A DNA stretch of 64,000 bases from Topomyia yanbarensis (Eukaryota > Arthropoda > Insecta > Diptera > Culicidae): contig NC_080672.1 of the NCBI RefSeq assembly GCF_030247195.1, positions 373,340,166-373,404,165 of the forward strand, given 5' to 3'. The notes beneath the pieces were generated by a model. The model ran no database searches. It had not been told where the DNA came from and worked only from the letters and a program-made list of their open reading frames with translations. Both the position numbers and the translations under genes were made by a program. Shown here piece by piece: positions 1-11,589 of this stretch. How positions within the stretch are numbered: position 1 is the first letter of the stretch; each line of letters starts with the position of its first letter.

Positions 1-239
1 TACTGTGGGCGAGATGAGAAGGTAGACTAACCTTAATTAATAGGTAATTTGAATGAATTTTTTAAATTTTTGTATTTTTTCAGCTTTTTTCCCTTAAAAA
101 TACATTATCTGCAGATAGAACGGTGATTTTCGGCCTCGTCAAATATGCTTGGAATCCTTACCTCCATAAAAGATTCGAAAATTACCTCCATAAAAGATTC
201 GATTAGAAAATTTTCTCCGTTTTTCTTGGACATATTCAA

Positions 240-800
240 TCTTTCTTGATTTTATCATCTTAACGAGAATTACGAGTTGCGCCTGCCACCTTCTCATCTT
301 GCTTACAACAAAAGCTGAAAACTGCTCCAGCGCTATCAGCATTTAAATCTGCCCGTGTGTCGCTTTGTCTACACCGCAGAAGAAAAATATCTTGCTCCAG
401 CCGACTGTGTCGAACGTGAACAAAAATGAGTGACAATGAGATAGTGGCCTTACTGCGGTCAAACTGTATTTCTGTTTACCTTTCGAGATGTCCCTTTAAA
501 GCACCTGTTCGAGAAGTGAAAAACATATATTATGTGTACTAATAGAGCCAAAGATGGCCAATGTTGACACAATACAATTGCACCATGTTAGACATAGCGT
601 AATTATTATGTTCCAGACCATTAATCAAGCAGAAGCGTTTGTTTTTCGAAACAAAATACACTATTGAATGTGGCAACATAAAGTCAGTACCTCTGTATAC
701 GCAGGTGATGACACAATCGAGGTACGAATACACGAATTAGCTCCGTGTGCCTCTGAAACAGACCGAAAGGGTACCCGGGTACTCGTAAATTGCAAAACTT
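240..800 (+). mobile_element. LINE fragment: 5' UTR and start of ORF1
   Basis: An ATG at 426 opens a reading frame beginning MSDNEIVALL. After frameshifts it continues around 544-760 with MANVDTIQLHHVRH and VRIHELAP. These match the gag-like ORF1 of the LINE at 34018-35284 (VSHVQLHHSRN, EIKLHDLAP). The 170 bases before the ATG match, in reverse complement, the sequence at 24235-24400, so they are probably the shared 5' UTR. There is no reverse transcriptase and the frame is broken, so this is a dead, 3'-truncated copy. Confidence 0.6.
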
Positions 801-1069
801 ATAACTATGGCAATTTTAGCTGATTAGGGTATCACGGAATAAGAATCTGTCGAAATTAACCTGTCTAGCACGTTATCTATTTACATGAGTTGACCAAAGT
901 CTTATAGAGACAAAGGACTCAAGAGTTCCCCATGGCCCAAGATGGACTAACTCAGGTTATTCCAGAGGAAACGCAAACAGAAAATGGTAATCGAAGTTTG
1001 CTTTACTTATCTTTGATGTGTGTTGTTTTTCCCAGGCAACTATTCATTATTTAAATTAGTTATGAAATT

Positions 1070-1160
1070 TGCGTTTTGACTACGTCTCATCAGAATCCGA
1101 CACTAACTTAGTGACAGGACTAAGTTAGTGCCGGATTGAACCTAGCTCCAAAAACAGAGA
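1070..1160 (-). repeat. R1 dispersed repeat, short copy
   Basis: It carries the core CATCAGAATCCGACACTAAC followed by an internal hairpin (CTAACTTAGTGA...CTAAGTTAG). The same core recurs at 1425-1505, 3893-3965, 30955-31030 and 44825-44880. It is a dispersed repeat of unknown class. Confidence 0.6.
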
Positions 1161-1279
1161 TAAAATTTGTGTTTCTGAGGAAACCCCTAGTCAAGCAGCC
1201 CCGCAAGAAAAGAAGCTCATTTTTTATGAGATCTAATGGAATCGAAGCATTTGGTTTGGCTTAGCAAGCCAATGCAAGA

Positions 1280-1505
1280 TGCACTATGCTATATTTCTTC
1301 TTAGTGGAGAAGAATTTTGGTAAAAACTATTTTTTCTCAATTAGGGAGAAAATTGTTTAAAATCATCTTTGCGCGTGAAGAACACAAAAGCTACAAATAA
1401 ATTAGTTATAGAATATGCGTTGCGACTTCGCCTCGTCAGAATCCGACAGTGACTTAGTGACAGGGCTAAGGTTATTGCTGCCACTAGGTTAGTGTCGGAT
1501 TCAGA
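1280..1505 (-). repeat. R1 dispersed repeat, longer copy
   Basis: This copy shares with 3755-3975 both the core and a 150-bp flank (CTATATTTCTTCTTAGTG... GAACACAAAAGCTA...). The flank shows that the R1 unit is at least about 225 bp. Confidence 0.6.
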
Positions 1506-1689
1506 TGAGACGAATGAAATCGAACACTGCTGTGTTAGTGTTCCAGACCAGAATGGCTACAGATTACAAAATCGAATTTTTCCTCGCGAAGCTACATGCT
1601 CGCCAACAGACGAACATGCAAATGCTTTTGCTTCGTTCACGCACAACTACGCCCACGATCTCGAAAACATGAAATACCACGGTGATTGA

Positions 1690-2720
1690 GTGTATGTTTT
1701 AGCACTAATAAACTTATAAGCGCGGTCTCCAGCGGGATCCTACAAACGCCTATGTATACGTGATAATGAATCGGTAACGTTCCGAAAATCTCTATCTTTG
1801 GTCCTAGAGGCCCGGGTTCATGCGCTCGGTTGAACCAATAAAAATGTCGCTCATATCCACTAGACAATGCTTGAGCCCTTCGCGATCATCCACGCAATCT
1901 ATACTCGCGATTTCGCAAACATGATAACACCCCGGTAATAAGGCGAACGTGTCAGCATTTATTATGAAAATTCAAACGTGAACCTATAAACTCCTGCACT
2001 CGCGCGATCACGAATCGATCACATCCGCATTTCTCTATCCTTCAATTAGACCAATTAAAAAATAAATCTCTCATCCACTGACGACATGGTCGGACTCTAG
2101 TAATACAGGGTACCTCACGCGAATAAGTTAATGGCCACACCTTTGCAATACCGAATTTTTACACGCGAAGTCACACACACGAGCGCACGCGACAAACACA
2201 TTAACATACGAACGCTTAAGCCCTTCGCGATCATCCACGCACACCTACGTCGTGCATACTTGATAACACACCGGTAATAAGGTGAACGTTTTAGTACATA
2301 CGAAGTTACAAACGCGGTCTCAAAAGCCCGTTCTCGCGCGATCATGAATCAGTTACGTTCGAAAGTCCCTAATGTCGGCTCTAGTGGCCTGGGTTTATAC
2401 CTTCAGTTAGACCAACAAAAAATGACGCTCATACCAATATAGCCGGGAACTCTAGTGATATGGTAGAACGAACTTTCTTCTAGCATCTGAACCGTATACC
2501 AAAAAATTAAGTATCAAGTTTACGGTCCGCGCGATCATCTAAGAACACACACGAATATGCGAAAGGACACATTGTTAAAAAAATGGAATTTATACATACG
2601 AAGTTACATACACGATTAGCACACGTGACATACAAACGCACACGCGATCGAACACGTTAACGTACAAACGCTCGAGCTCATCGCGATGATACACGCGATT
2701 GCGAAGCTCCTACGCCCGCA
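1690..2720. repeat. Degenerate repeat block
   Basis: Motifs recur at irregular spacing. CCCTTCGCGATCATCCACGC occurs near 1877 and 2220. A CCGGTAATAAGG-GAACGT motif occurs near 1932 and 2271. A unit of the form GAATC-GT-ACGTTC...CC-GGGTTCATGC...ACCAATAAAAATG occurs near 1767, 2015 and 2344. The block is rich in CG and CACGCG words, unlike its AT-rich surroundings. It reads as a decayed array of a few hundred-base units. No coding sequence was recognised. Confidence 0.5.
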
Positions 2721-3209
2721 ATTATCTAAACCATACATTGTATATCACATTCAGACTCACGGCTCGCTGAAATTAGTGTTAAGCAGTGTTTTAGTGGGTG
2801 ACATTTCATATCTCGTTTGCAATTGTAATGTGTGATTCTGACGGGGAGACCTTCCGAAAACTTAGCTCTACAGCTCAAAGAGGGCAACTCTCTAAAAAAA
2901 ATAATAAAGTACAGCTCCCATTTTTACTTAGCATCTATCGATGATTTTAAGGGCAAACCCAGATGCTTGAATTTGGAAACTTTCAGACCACTTTTTCGAC
3001 AGTATGTTCAGCACATAAAATTCGGATAGATGCCTTCGGTTCGGAGTGGCTTAACTAGCTTATGTTAACTCACACTATTTTTACAATAAACGGTAAATTA
3101 CAATGAGTAGCTTAGAATAAAGTTTCAATAGCCTACTGCTCGCCAGCAACAGCGTCTATTTAAACTCGCCTAGTCGCCTTTTTGCTTACTGGGCATTTGT
3201 GACGCTTTG
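2721..3209. other. Unannotated intergenic sequence
   Basis: No gene or repeat was recognised. Only short open frames occur and they have no recognisable protein features. Confidence 0.5.
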
Positions 3210-3217
3210 CAAAGTTT

Positions 3218-5121
3218 CAGTGGCGTAGCCAGAAATTTGGTTTGGAGGGGGTTTTGATGAAAAACGCAAATTTTTAGAAAAAATGCTAAAATTTAATATG
3301 AGTTTGATAAATTATTGAAAACTCAAAAACATAAGTAGTCTAACAGATGTCATTCCAGTCTACAAACAAGAAGGATCAACATGGAACAGTTTTCAAACCT
3401 CTATAGATTATTTTCTTGTATAATATGTCAATGAAGTAAAAAATTGCGATCTTTTAAAGTGGGATAAATGATCTAAAAAATTTTCAACGTTCAAGATCAC
3501 CTAATGTGATAATCCTTGACTTTGAAGGTTTGACAACTTCGGGAAGTTATCAACATAAAACAGCGCCTGCTTTGATATAGAAATTTTAGTGATTAACTCT
3601 CATAGAGGTAATTATGGTGAATTAATTTTTCAAAAATATTAAGAGACATGGTGCCTTCAGCAAAGTTTTTGATAATGTCATTTCAAACAATTTTGTTGAA
3701 AATATGAAGGCTACATGAATTCAACATATAGGGATTTAAATGGACTGGGCCTGCTATATTTCTTCTTAGTGAAGAAAAATTTAGGTGAAAACTATTTTTT
3801 TCTGCGCTACGGATAAAATTGTTTGAAACAATCATTGCGAGTTGAGAACACAAAACCTATAACTAAATTATAGATGGATGGAACTGAAACTTGCGTTTCG
3901 ACTTCATCTCATCAGAATCCGACACTAACTTGGTGGGCGGACTAAGCTAGCGCCGAATTGATGCTAGCTCCTGAAAATGGAATCACTCTTTGTGTTTTTG
4001 AGTCCTTTTTATATCTGGGAATTATTTGTTTTAAATCCAGTTCCCTTATTTTTTGTAAGCTTCAAAGGCACCTTGAACGCAATGTGAATTTATTATTTAA
4101 TTACCGCAGAAGAGATTTATCAAATACAGTAATTTCAAAATAGCTTGTTGTAAAGGTTTTCTACTACTATATTTCGATACTCTGAATATGTGGGTCTTTG
4201 ACAAAGTTGTTTGAAATAGCACTTTCGAAAACTTTGCTGGAGACATTAAGTCTCGACCCAAATTTGGTTGAAGAGTAATTCTTGTCTATAATTACTTCTA
4301 GGAGGATTAACCATCAAAATTATTCTATCAGCAGATGAACAGTTTTACGTTTTGAAATTCTTCAATGTTACTTAACATCGAAATTTGGCAGTTTCGAATG
4401 AATGTGATCGTGACCGTTAAAAATTTATCGAGCATTAATTTTACTTTTCTTCATTAGTCAACCTCACAACTTGCAGTACTAGTACGTAGCACACAAAATT
4501 TTAGTACGCCATTCATTGCATCCTGCTAAGAGGCTATTCATATAGTTGATAATACAACAAAAATCCAATGCTCATAAAACCGATCCTGACCTGCTAGAGA
4601 CAAAATTACATCAGCTTTCAACTAGTTTCTGAAATGTTATTCTTGTTGTAAACCATATTGAATTGTTGTCTAAACTCTACACAATCTAAAAAAATACATT
4701 TTCAGCAAATGTTGTAATGTATGTAAGTTTTCGGTAAACAAGCTTATGTTTTATATGCAATCAAACTATTCAAATTTAGATTCCCATTCGAAAAATTGTC
4801 TCTAATCCATATTTTGAAGCATCTTTCCAAAAATGAGCTCATAATAATTCAGACAGTTATTTTATTTTACATTGAAGTAATTTGACAACTATGGGATTTT
4901 GGCTAAGAGATAAGTTACAAGATCCCCTTCCCACAATTTTCCAAAAGTTCTCATGACGCTTTAAACACAGTTCTCAATGTAGTGATCAGAGAATATTTTT
5001 CCAAAAATATTTTGTGGAATATTAAATTAAATTCGTCAGCATCAAATTTTTTTCAATCCAATTAATTTTGGTTTGGGGGGGGGGGTTTAACCCCCAAAAC
5101 CCCCCACTGGCTACGCCACTG
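3218..5121. mobile_element. hAT-type DNA transposon, non-autonomous, 1.9 kb
   Basis: The left end CAGTGGCGTAGCCAG is the exact inverse of the right end CTGGCTACGCCACTG. Both sides are flanked by the same 8 bases, CAAAGTTT (3210-3217 and 5122-5129). A CAGTG-type end with an 8-bp target duplication is the signature of the hAT superfamily. Sub-terminal G/C runs (GGAGGGGGTTTT and CCCCCAAAACCCCCC) are also inverted. No transposase was seen, and R1 is nested inside, so this looks like a passive copy moved by an element elsewhere. Confidence 0.85.
3755..3975 (-). repeat. R1 dispersed repeat nested in the hAT element
   Basis: It is homologous along its length to 1280-1505 (CTATATTTCTTCTTAGTG... through CATCAGAATCCGACACTAAC). 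It lies inside the hAT element, so either it inserted after the element formed or it was captured as cargo. Confidence 0.55.
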
Positions 5122-5129
5122 CAAAGTTT

Positions 5130-7726
5130 CGTAGCGCCAGCAAAACGCACACATCGAAAACGGCCCGTAGTCCACTGACTACGCGTCAGTGCGGAAATTG
5201 CTGAGCTGAATTGGATGTGTAGTAATCTCCGTGTTTCTCGAAAACACAATAAAATTCTAGCGCACACTTCCATAGAGTCATAACAATAAGTCGAAGAAGC
5301 GAAACACTTCGGCATGACCGCAGCTGCCTTCGAATCATGACCTAACTTCATTGTCGCGGGAAATTCCTACAAAATTACCCACCAAACATTTCACAATCGA
5401 TTTATCAACGGCTGGCTGACAGACGGGATCTCTTATCACAATCGCTATCCCAAATGTCAAATTGCACCGTCTATTGTCCATAAGGTGGGCAAGATAAATG
5501 TGTCTGGTTAGATGAAATCGATCCCATCATCGTATGCCAGTTTCCGAGAATTAATACAATCACAGATGATGTAATCGTCTGAATCGATTATTTCCGCTGG
5601 CTGGCATGCGAAACGAACTAGATCCTACCGAAATGTACAGGTACTACCCGTTGTTACCTACCCTACTATTAGTCACTTTTTTGCTAGTTTGTATCCCTAC
5701 TATCTAATGTTAGGTTCTAAAATACTGAACATTGGTTCAAAAATGATAGAGATAACACACTTACTAAAAGACAAAAAAGCTCCTCACTCATAAATGATGC
5801 CCATGATAAATAAATCGCATCTATCATTCGGACTAATAGGCCGACCATAGAATCCCTAATTGTTCGTACCGCTCACTGCAATTAGACTGCAGTCCACTAT
5901 CTTACCAATAACCATAAATTACAATGGTAAACTAAGCACGGCAAATTTAGCCTTCATTTCTCATTCGGAACTAAAACTGCACCATGTGACAATTTCATTC
6001 TTCCAGCGCGGAAACGGTACTGCTACAATAGCAAACTGAAACAAGCAGGTACCTAGATAAATAAATCCACTATAACAATTACAGGAACCCCACCGGGGAT
6101 AACCACCTGACCTGACCAGGAGACTATCGTGCAAAGAATGGATACCGGAACTGGAGTACATTGCTGTGCAATTAGATGCACAAGAACACCGCCATCGCCG
6201 CAGACTTCCATGGCGTCTGGTGTTTTTCCCCACCATAATATCCGATCGGAACAGACGAATTACAATTACATACTAACACACCCGCAAACGGTGAAGCTTT
6301 CCAGTAATTCAGGGGTTATGAAGTGGCGAGGAAACATGTTTCAATTCACCCGCAAGACTAGACCCCGGCTGGTGGTGGTTGCTTGCTTCGCGTGTAGATA
6401 AGCTTTTTTTTTTCGTCCCGTCCTTGTCGGCTTTCGATGCGACCTGGATGGCGGGGAGTTACTATACCGGTACAATTGGTTAGACAGAGGAGGAAAGACA
6501 GGGGATACAAGATTGGTTGCCCGCTAAGTCGTGGATAATTTATGGCTGCTGATACAAGGCGGGCGAGCACTGATATCGGATGTTTTTAATTAAAAATCTA
6601 TCGTCTATCGCGCTGAAACTCGCTGAATTAGGATGGAGGAAGAGACGATAACGTTCGTTGGATTTATTCTAGAGGTTATTCGTATCGGATGATCTGTCAC
6701 CTGATGGGGACCACAATATTACATATCGTCAATCGGTACACCTGTACAGTTTACTGATGGTATTAAAGGTTTTCTCCGAATGAGATTTGGTACCAATTTC
6801 AACCACAGTAATCAACTGAGAATGATACGAATATCGAAATCTAAGAAGAGCATGAAGACTCCGTGTTGTCTGTCCTGTTTCTATTATCACCCCAAAAATT
6901 TGAAGCCATTTGTTAGAGCTGCATCAGATATCCTTCTTGATCAACATATTAGCTCAAATGGTAGTGCAAAAATTGGTGCATTCGATTAGAATTTTTGTCA
7001 TTCGCAGGTCATTTTGGCTAAGATATTGGTAGGAACGGAGCAAAGATGATGAAACCAATTTATGCGAACTCCATCGATTGTAGGCCGTGTAATTAAAAAA
7101 AAGAGTACGGCACCCTCTATAATAGGGCTGAAATAGACACTTCACCCAACCCTACCTCAACGTTAACTCACAAACAACATACATATGTCGCACACTGCAG
7201 TGCGTTAATCCCATCCCAAAACCCGCCTTTCCCATCCACTTTGCAAATCATAGTGTGTACACGAGTCGAACCAAACCTTAATATTTCCATACTTGTTCGT
7301 TTTAAATCGTGCACACGAGTAGCTTCGCACACTGCAAAACAAATTCGAAAACGATTAACGGTGTTCAACCGCTTTTTGTACCCTCCGGACGTTATAATCA
7401 TGATGTTGCTCGTTTGGCAGGCGACCGAGGAATGATTCAAACGTACACGCGGCGCCTCTATTTGTGACTTTGCGTATTTGATTGAGTCTCTCAGGTACCG
7501 CCCCTCCTGGTCTCTATTGACTGAGCTAACCAACGGGCGCGCTGCGTTTGACGGGCAACTGCAATTTTGTTGCAGCTCCTACGGCGTTAAAAAGTAAACT
7601 TATGATTTTTTCTTCTGGACCATGCCTTATACGCGTTCATTTGACGACAAAAGGACCGTGCTAACAATGCTAGTTCGCCAATTAGTACTTTCACAAAAAT
7701 AGATTATTTGCGTTATTTGCATTAAT
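5130..7726. other. Long gene-free stretch, mostly unique sequence
   Basis: No coding sequence was recognised. 5640-6700 is less AT-biased than the repeats around it and could hold regulatory sequence upstream of Pde8, but no specific site can be named. 7000-7140 resembles 54850-54980 (CATCGATTG... and ATAATAG-GCT-AAAT), suggesting a decayed dispersed repeat. Confidence 0.4.
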
Positions 7727-7983
7727 TCTAGAGAAAATTTTCAATAGGACGTAAGTAACAATGAGAGATTCTCTTTGAGGTCTTTCTCTTCTGTTCATTA
7801 CTCAGCCATTTCAACATTTACTACTCTACTCTTTGCATAATATTGTAGTAAAAACCGTCGGCTTTCGATATGTACTGGAAAATTAATACAAAGTGTTGTA
7901 ATGACGTCGTAATAAACGAAAGAGAAAGTAAACAAAGAGAGGCTCTCAATGTTACTTACGTCCTATTGAAAATTTTCTCTAGA
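7727..7983. mobile_element. 257-bp MITE (MITE-B), copy 1
   Basis: The terminal inverted repeats are at least 33 bp: TCTAGAGAAAATTTTCAATA at the left and its inverse at the right end. A second copy of identical length (257 bp) and inverted orientation lies at 49371-49627. The target duplication could not be resolved because the ends are flanked by partly palindromic AT bases. There is no coding capacity. Confidence 0.85.
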
Positions 7984-8770
7984 ATTGTACATTCAACGGA
8001 ATTAGTCACAAAATTGTTGTGCATATTTCCAATCAGGTAGCCTAAACATCTATTTTTTTCATTGCAACGTCCGATATTCACGTTTAAAAAATCGGATGAA
8101 AGCTCGGCCGAAAATTTTGAAACGGGCCCCTTTATTGAAACGGTAGAAGTATTATACTTCAAAATCATTGCTACAAATTTTTAAAATAAATCAAACTTTA
8201 GTCAATTTTTCCTCGCAAAATGCTATGTAACCCCTTAATCATAGGCGAGTTGTAAATGATGTTTGTTTTGGTTGTAGTTGGTGGTTTTCTCTTTGAGGTT
8301 TCCGCGTACGGCTTTCCGTTGTACAGATTTTTGACACGTGGCAGTTTGACAGTCATAAACGTATAGTGTGGTATATATGTTGGTGGTGTCATGTTCCAGA
8401 GTCACGAAGAAAGTAATAGAGCGGTTTAGTTGCATTTTAACCACCCGAATACCGCACATATTTTTTCCAAAAAAATATATATTTGAGCTAGCCTGTTAAA
8501 ATTCTGAGTATACGTCACATAGAATCGCGAAGATTTCCTTGAAATACGGCGCAGTATCCACCAAGCTAATGGAATTAGTCAAATCTCATTTCACGGCAGT
8601 AGAAACCCTCCAACAAAGAACTGGTAATGTAACAAACCACGTATTCTTCAAATTGTCACTCCATACAGCCAGACGGCCATTAAAAGTTTTAAAAGGAGTG
8701 AGTGTAAGCTCATTGGAAGCAAGTGTAGACTCACCCCAAGTAACCATTTGAGGCCACAATATTTTGTGAC
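7984..8770. other. Gene-free stretch
   Basis: No gene was recognised. Short open frames in both directions overlap each other and lack protein-family features. Confidence 0.4.
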
Positions 8771-8771
8771 C

Positions 8772-10270
8772 AGTTGCACTGTTTTTATCGCGCCTCGTTC
8801 GCCCTCGTGCGGTGTTGCAGCATTCTCGCCCATGCTGCATTCTTCTGTTCGACTAACTGCTCGCATTCGCCGTCGTACCAGTCGCTTCTTCGGTCCGGTC
8901 CCACCGTACCTAGTGCAGTGGCTGCGGTGCTACCTATGGCGGATCGGATATCTCTCCAGCCATCTTCAAGGGCAACTGCGCCTAGCTGCTCTTCCGTTGG
9001 TAGTGCCACTTCCAGCTGCTGCGCGTATTCTTGAGCCACTCTGCCATCTTGTAGCCGCTCGATGTTTAGCCGCGGCGTTCGGCTTCGACGAGAGCTATGC
9101 ACTGTCGAAAGTTTTGAGCGTAAGCATACTGCAACCAGGTGGTGGTCCGAATCTATATTCGCACTGCGAGAAGAATCTACCGTCGATTAGAACGTGGTCG
9201 ATTTGATTTTTTGTTACTTGGTCCGGTGATCTCCAGGTGACTTTGTGGATATCTTTGAGAGGGAAGAAGGTGTTTCGGATTACCATTTCACGGGAGGCTG
9301 CGAAGTTCACACATCGTTGGCCGTTGTCATTTGATACGGGATGCAGGCCGTTAGGTTCGATCACCGGTCTGTATATTGCCTCCCTTCCTACCTGTGCGTT
9401 CATGTCGCCGATGACAATTTTCACGTCTCGCAGAGGGCAACCGTCGTATGTCTGCTCCAGCTGCATGTAGAACGCTTCTTTCTCGTCGTCGGGTCTCCCT
9501 TCGTGTGGGCAGTGCACGTTGATGATGCTGTAGTTGAAGAAACGGCCTTTGATCCTCAACTTGCACATCCTTGCGTTGATCGGCTGCCACCCGATCACAC
9601 GTTGGCGCATCTTGCCCAGCACTTTGAAGCCGGTTCCCAGCTCGTTGGTTGTACCACAGCTCTGGTAGAAGGTAGCCGCTCGATGCCCGCTTTTCCACAC
9701 CTGTCCCGTCCAGCAAAGTTCCTGCAGCGCCACGATATCGAAGTTGCGGGGGTGTAGCTCGTCGTAGATTATCCTGTCACATCCTGCGAAGCCGAGCGAT
9801 CTGCAGTTCCATGTTCCAAGTTTCCAATCGTGATCCTTTATTCGTCGCCTGGGTCGTTGTCGATTGTTCTGGGTCGTATTCTCTTCTGTATTGTTCGTTA
9901 TGTGGGTTTTTTTAAGGGGCGGCTTATAGGGCCTACGCCAACCACCTGTCTCGCCGGTGGGCCGTCGTGCCAGGACTGCTCAAGGTCCCACCTGGACACC
10001 AGGACAGGTTTACACCTTCCGAAGAAGGGTAACCCCCCCCCCCCCCCTTCCCTGCCAGCATACGACCAAAGTTCCCACCGGGATTGGTTACCCGATCTTC
10101 ACTAAGGTTACTCGTATCCCAGTCGACGCCACGAGGAGGCCAGGGCTAGGAGTTACTGGGCAGGAAGCTAAGGACCGCAAGTGGGGTCTATTTTATGCCT
10201 TCAGGTACAAGAGGCTTACGCACTGCCCAGTCATTGCCGACCTAAGACCCTATATTTCTTGCACGAATGT
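8772..10270 (-). mobile_element. RTE-type non-LTR retrotransposon, 3'-truncated
   Basis: On the minus strand the order is a GC-rich leader (about 10270-9845, including a C-run at 10031-10050 of the + strand), an apurinic-type endonuclease, then a linker in another frame at 9102-8785. Sequence homologous to reverse transcriptase is absent, because the copy ends near 8772. Losing the 3' part is the reverse of the usual 5' truncation. It suggests a later deletion or recombination rather than incomplete reverse transcription. Confidence 0.65.
9095..9840 (-). pseudogene. Endonuclease domain of RTE-type retrotransposon
   Basis: The minus-strand frame reads GTWNCRSLGFAG near its start, then LQELCWTG, NVHCPHEG, VIGDMNAQVG and NQIDHVLIDG. 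These are the successive Mg-binding and catalytic motifs of exonuclease-endonuclease-phosphatase enzymes that nick target DNA for target-primed reverse transcription. Such endonucleases normally lead straight into a reverse transcriptase. Here the frame shifts near 9100 into a linker (RSDWYDGECEQLVEQKNAAW) and then stops being recognisable. The GTWNCRSL and DMNAQVG motifs with the WYDGEC linker fit RTE-clade elements known from mosquitoes. No start codon is needed to recognise the domain, and the true ORF start is probably upstream of 9840. Confidence 0.7.
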
Positions 10271-10463
10271 ATATTGTTGAGCGTAATTTTTCGAAAACTC
10301 CTTTGTAAGTGTCATGTCTCTACATTGAAAGTTAACCGAGCAATAAGGGATCAAGACAAAAACTGAAAATTGAAGAAACGTCGAATCACTTATTATCTTT
10401 CATTATAGAATTATGGTGTCCTTGGAAAAGTGGCTGTATGGCGCTTTATTTGATTGAATCATA

Positions 10464-10970
10464 CTAGTCAATAGGGCGGCACTGTTATCAAATTTTTGAG
10501 AAATCTAGATAGAAATGTGGTGTCTTCGAGAAAGTTATAACTTCTATCATTTTAAATGTATCTTTTCAAATGTGGGGTGGATATAGCGTAGTTGGTAAAT
10601 CGATTGCCTTGTACGCAGATCACCTGGGTTCAAATCCCAACCCCGCACATAGGGTTAGAGATTTTTCTAAAGAGATTTCTCTAACCCGACAAAGAGGCGA
10701 ATGACCCTAAGGTTAAAACCTCTATAATCAAAATAAAAAAAATCTTTTCAAATGCAAAATGTATAGGTCCTCCATGTTTCGAGACGGAGCCTGCTTTAGT
10801 TAAAAAAAATTTACTTACTCCAAAACCATATTTCAAAACATGTAGGACCTACAAGTAAGTATTTTGAGAAGATATTCTTTTAATTACCTAACAAACAACT
10901 TTGTCGTAGACACCATCTTTCTATCTAGTTCCAATAAAATGTTGATAACAGCACCGCACTAGCGACTGAA
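10464..10970. mobile_element. TIR element carrying a nested SINE
   Basis: About 75 bp at each end form an imperfect inverted repeat. The left part (GCGGCACTGTTATCAA... CTAGATAGAAATGTGGTGTC) pairs with the right part (...GACACCATCTTTCTATCTAG...TTGATAACAGCACCGC). A SINE with its own target duplication sits inside at 10573-10741. No coding sequence is present. Confidence 0.6.
10573..10741 (+). mobile_element. tRNA-derived SINE, copy 1
   Basis: The head has tRNA-like pol III promoter boxes: TAGCGTAGTTGGTAAATCG (A-box region) and GGTTCAAATCC (B box). The tail GAGGCGAATGACCCTAAGG... ends in an A-rich stretch. A 13-bp target duplication, ATCTTTTCAAATG, flanks it (10560-10572 and 10742-10754). The tail matches the 3' end of the LINE at 34018-35284, which is the likely source of the enzyme that moved it. 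It resembles the Feilai-type SINEs of Aedes; that name is recalled and was not checked. Confidence 0.85.
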
Positions 10971-11214
10971 TTCCGGACTAATATAAAATTATATAACGCA
11001 ACCATAAAAATTAACAAACGTCAGTTATTGTAAAATGCTTGCGGTTTTTGACAGCATCACTGAGACAGTCCTTAGTAGGTTTCTCGAAAACCCCGTTAGT
11101 ACCTTTTATTGAGTATGACTCAATATATCCGACCTCAAAACTCACGGTATTTGTGCTGCACCAGTCAATATATTTATTGATAACATAAACAGGAAATACG
11201 TTAATTGTTCGGCA

Positions 11215-11585
11215 TATTTGCCGCTTACTAAATCATCACCTTCTGATGATTTGAAAATACTTGTATCATACTGTGGCAGAAATGTGTTTCCACTCAAAAT
11301 CGACAGTGATGCAAATGCCGACCACCTAAACTTAGATATCAGGATAACGAGAGGCACCGAATTGATGGAATACTTAAGTAGCACAAATATGCGTATACAT
11401 AATATAGGAAATCGACCAACATTTGCACGATCTGGTAGAGAAGGGGTGTTAGATGTAACTCTCTGCTCTGGCGGTATTACGCATGAGTTGGCAAACTGGC
11501 TCGTACCCAACGGGCTCGTACCCAACGGGCTCTAACCGTCGCTATTTGATCATATAAGTACTGCAGAGTACAGTATCGACAACTG
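11215..11585 (+). pseudogene. Non-LTR retrotransposon endonuclease fragment
   Basis: The frame contains SDANADHLN, RGTELMEYLSSTNM, IGNRPTFARSGREGVLDVTL and, after a frame change near 11535, SLFDHIST. These are the last motifs of an apurinic-type endonuclease (substrate loop, LDVTL strand, and a DH catalytic pair usually seen as SDH). The order is typical of R1/LOA/I-group mosquito LINEs. A 15-bp tandem duplication (GGCTCGTACCCAACG twice, about 11500-11530) adds a repeated peptide and a stop. Neither the N-terminal half nor any reverse transcriptase is present nearby, so this is an isolated relic. Confidence 0.6.
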
Positions 11586-11589
11586 CTCT

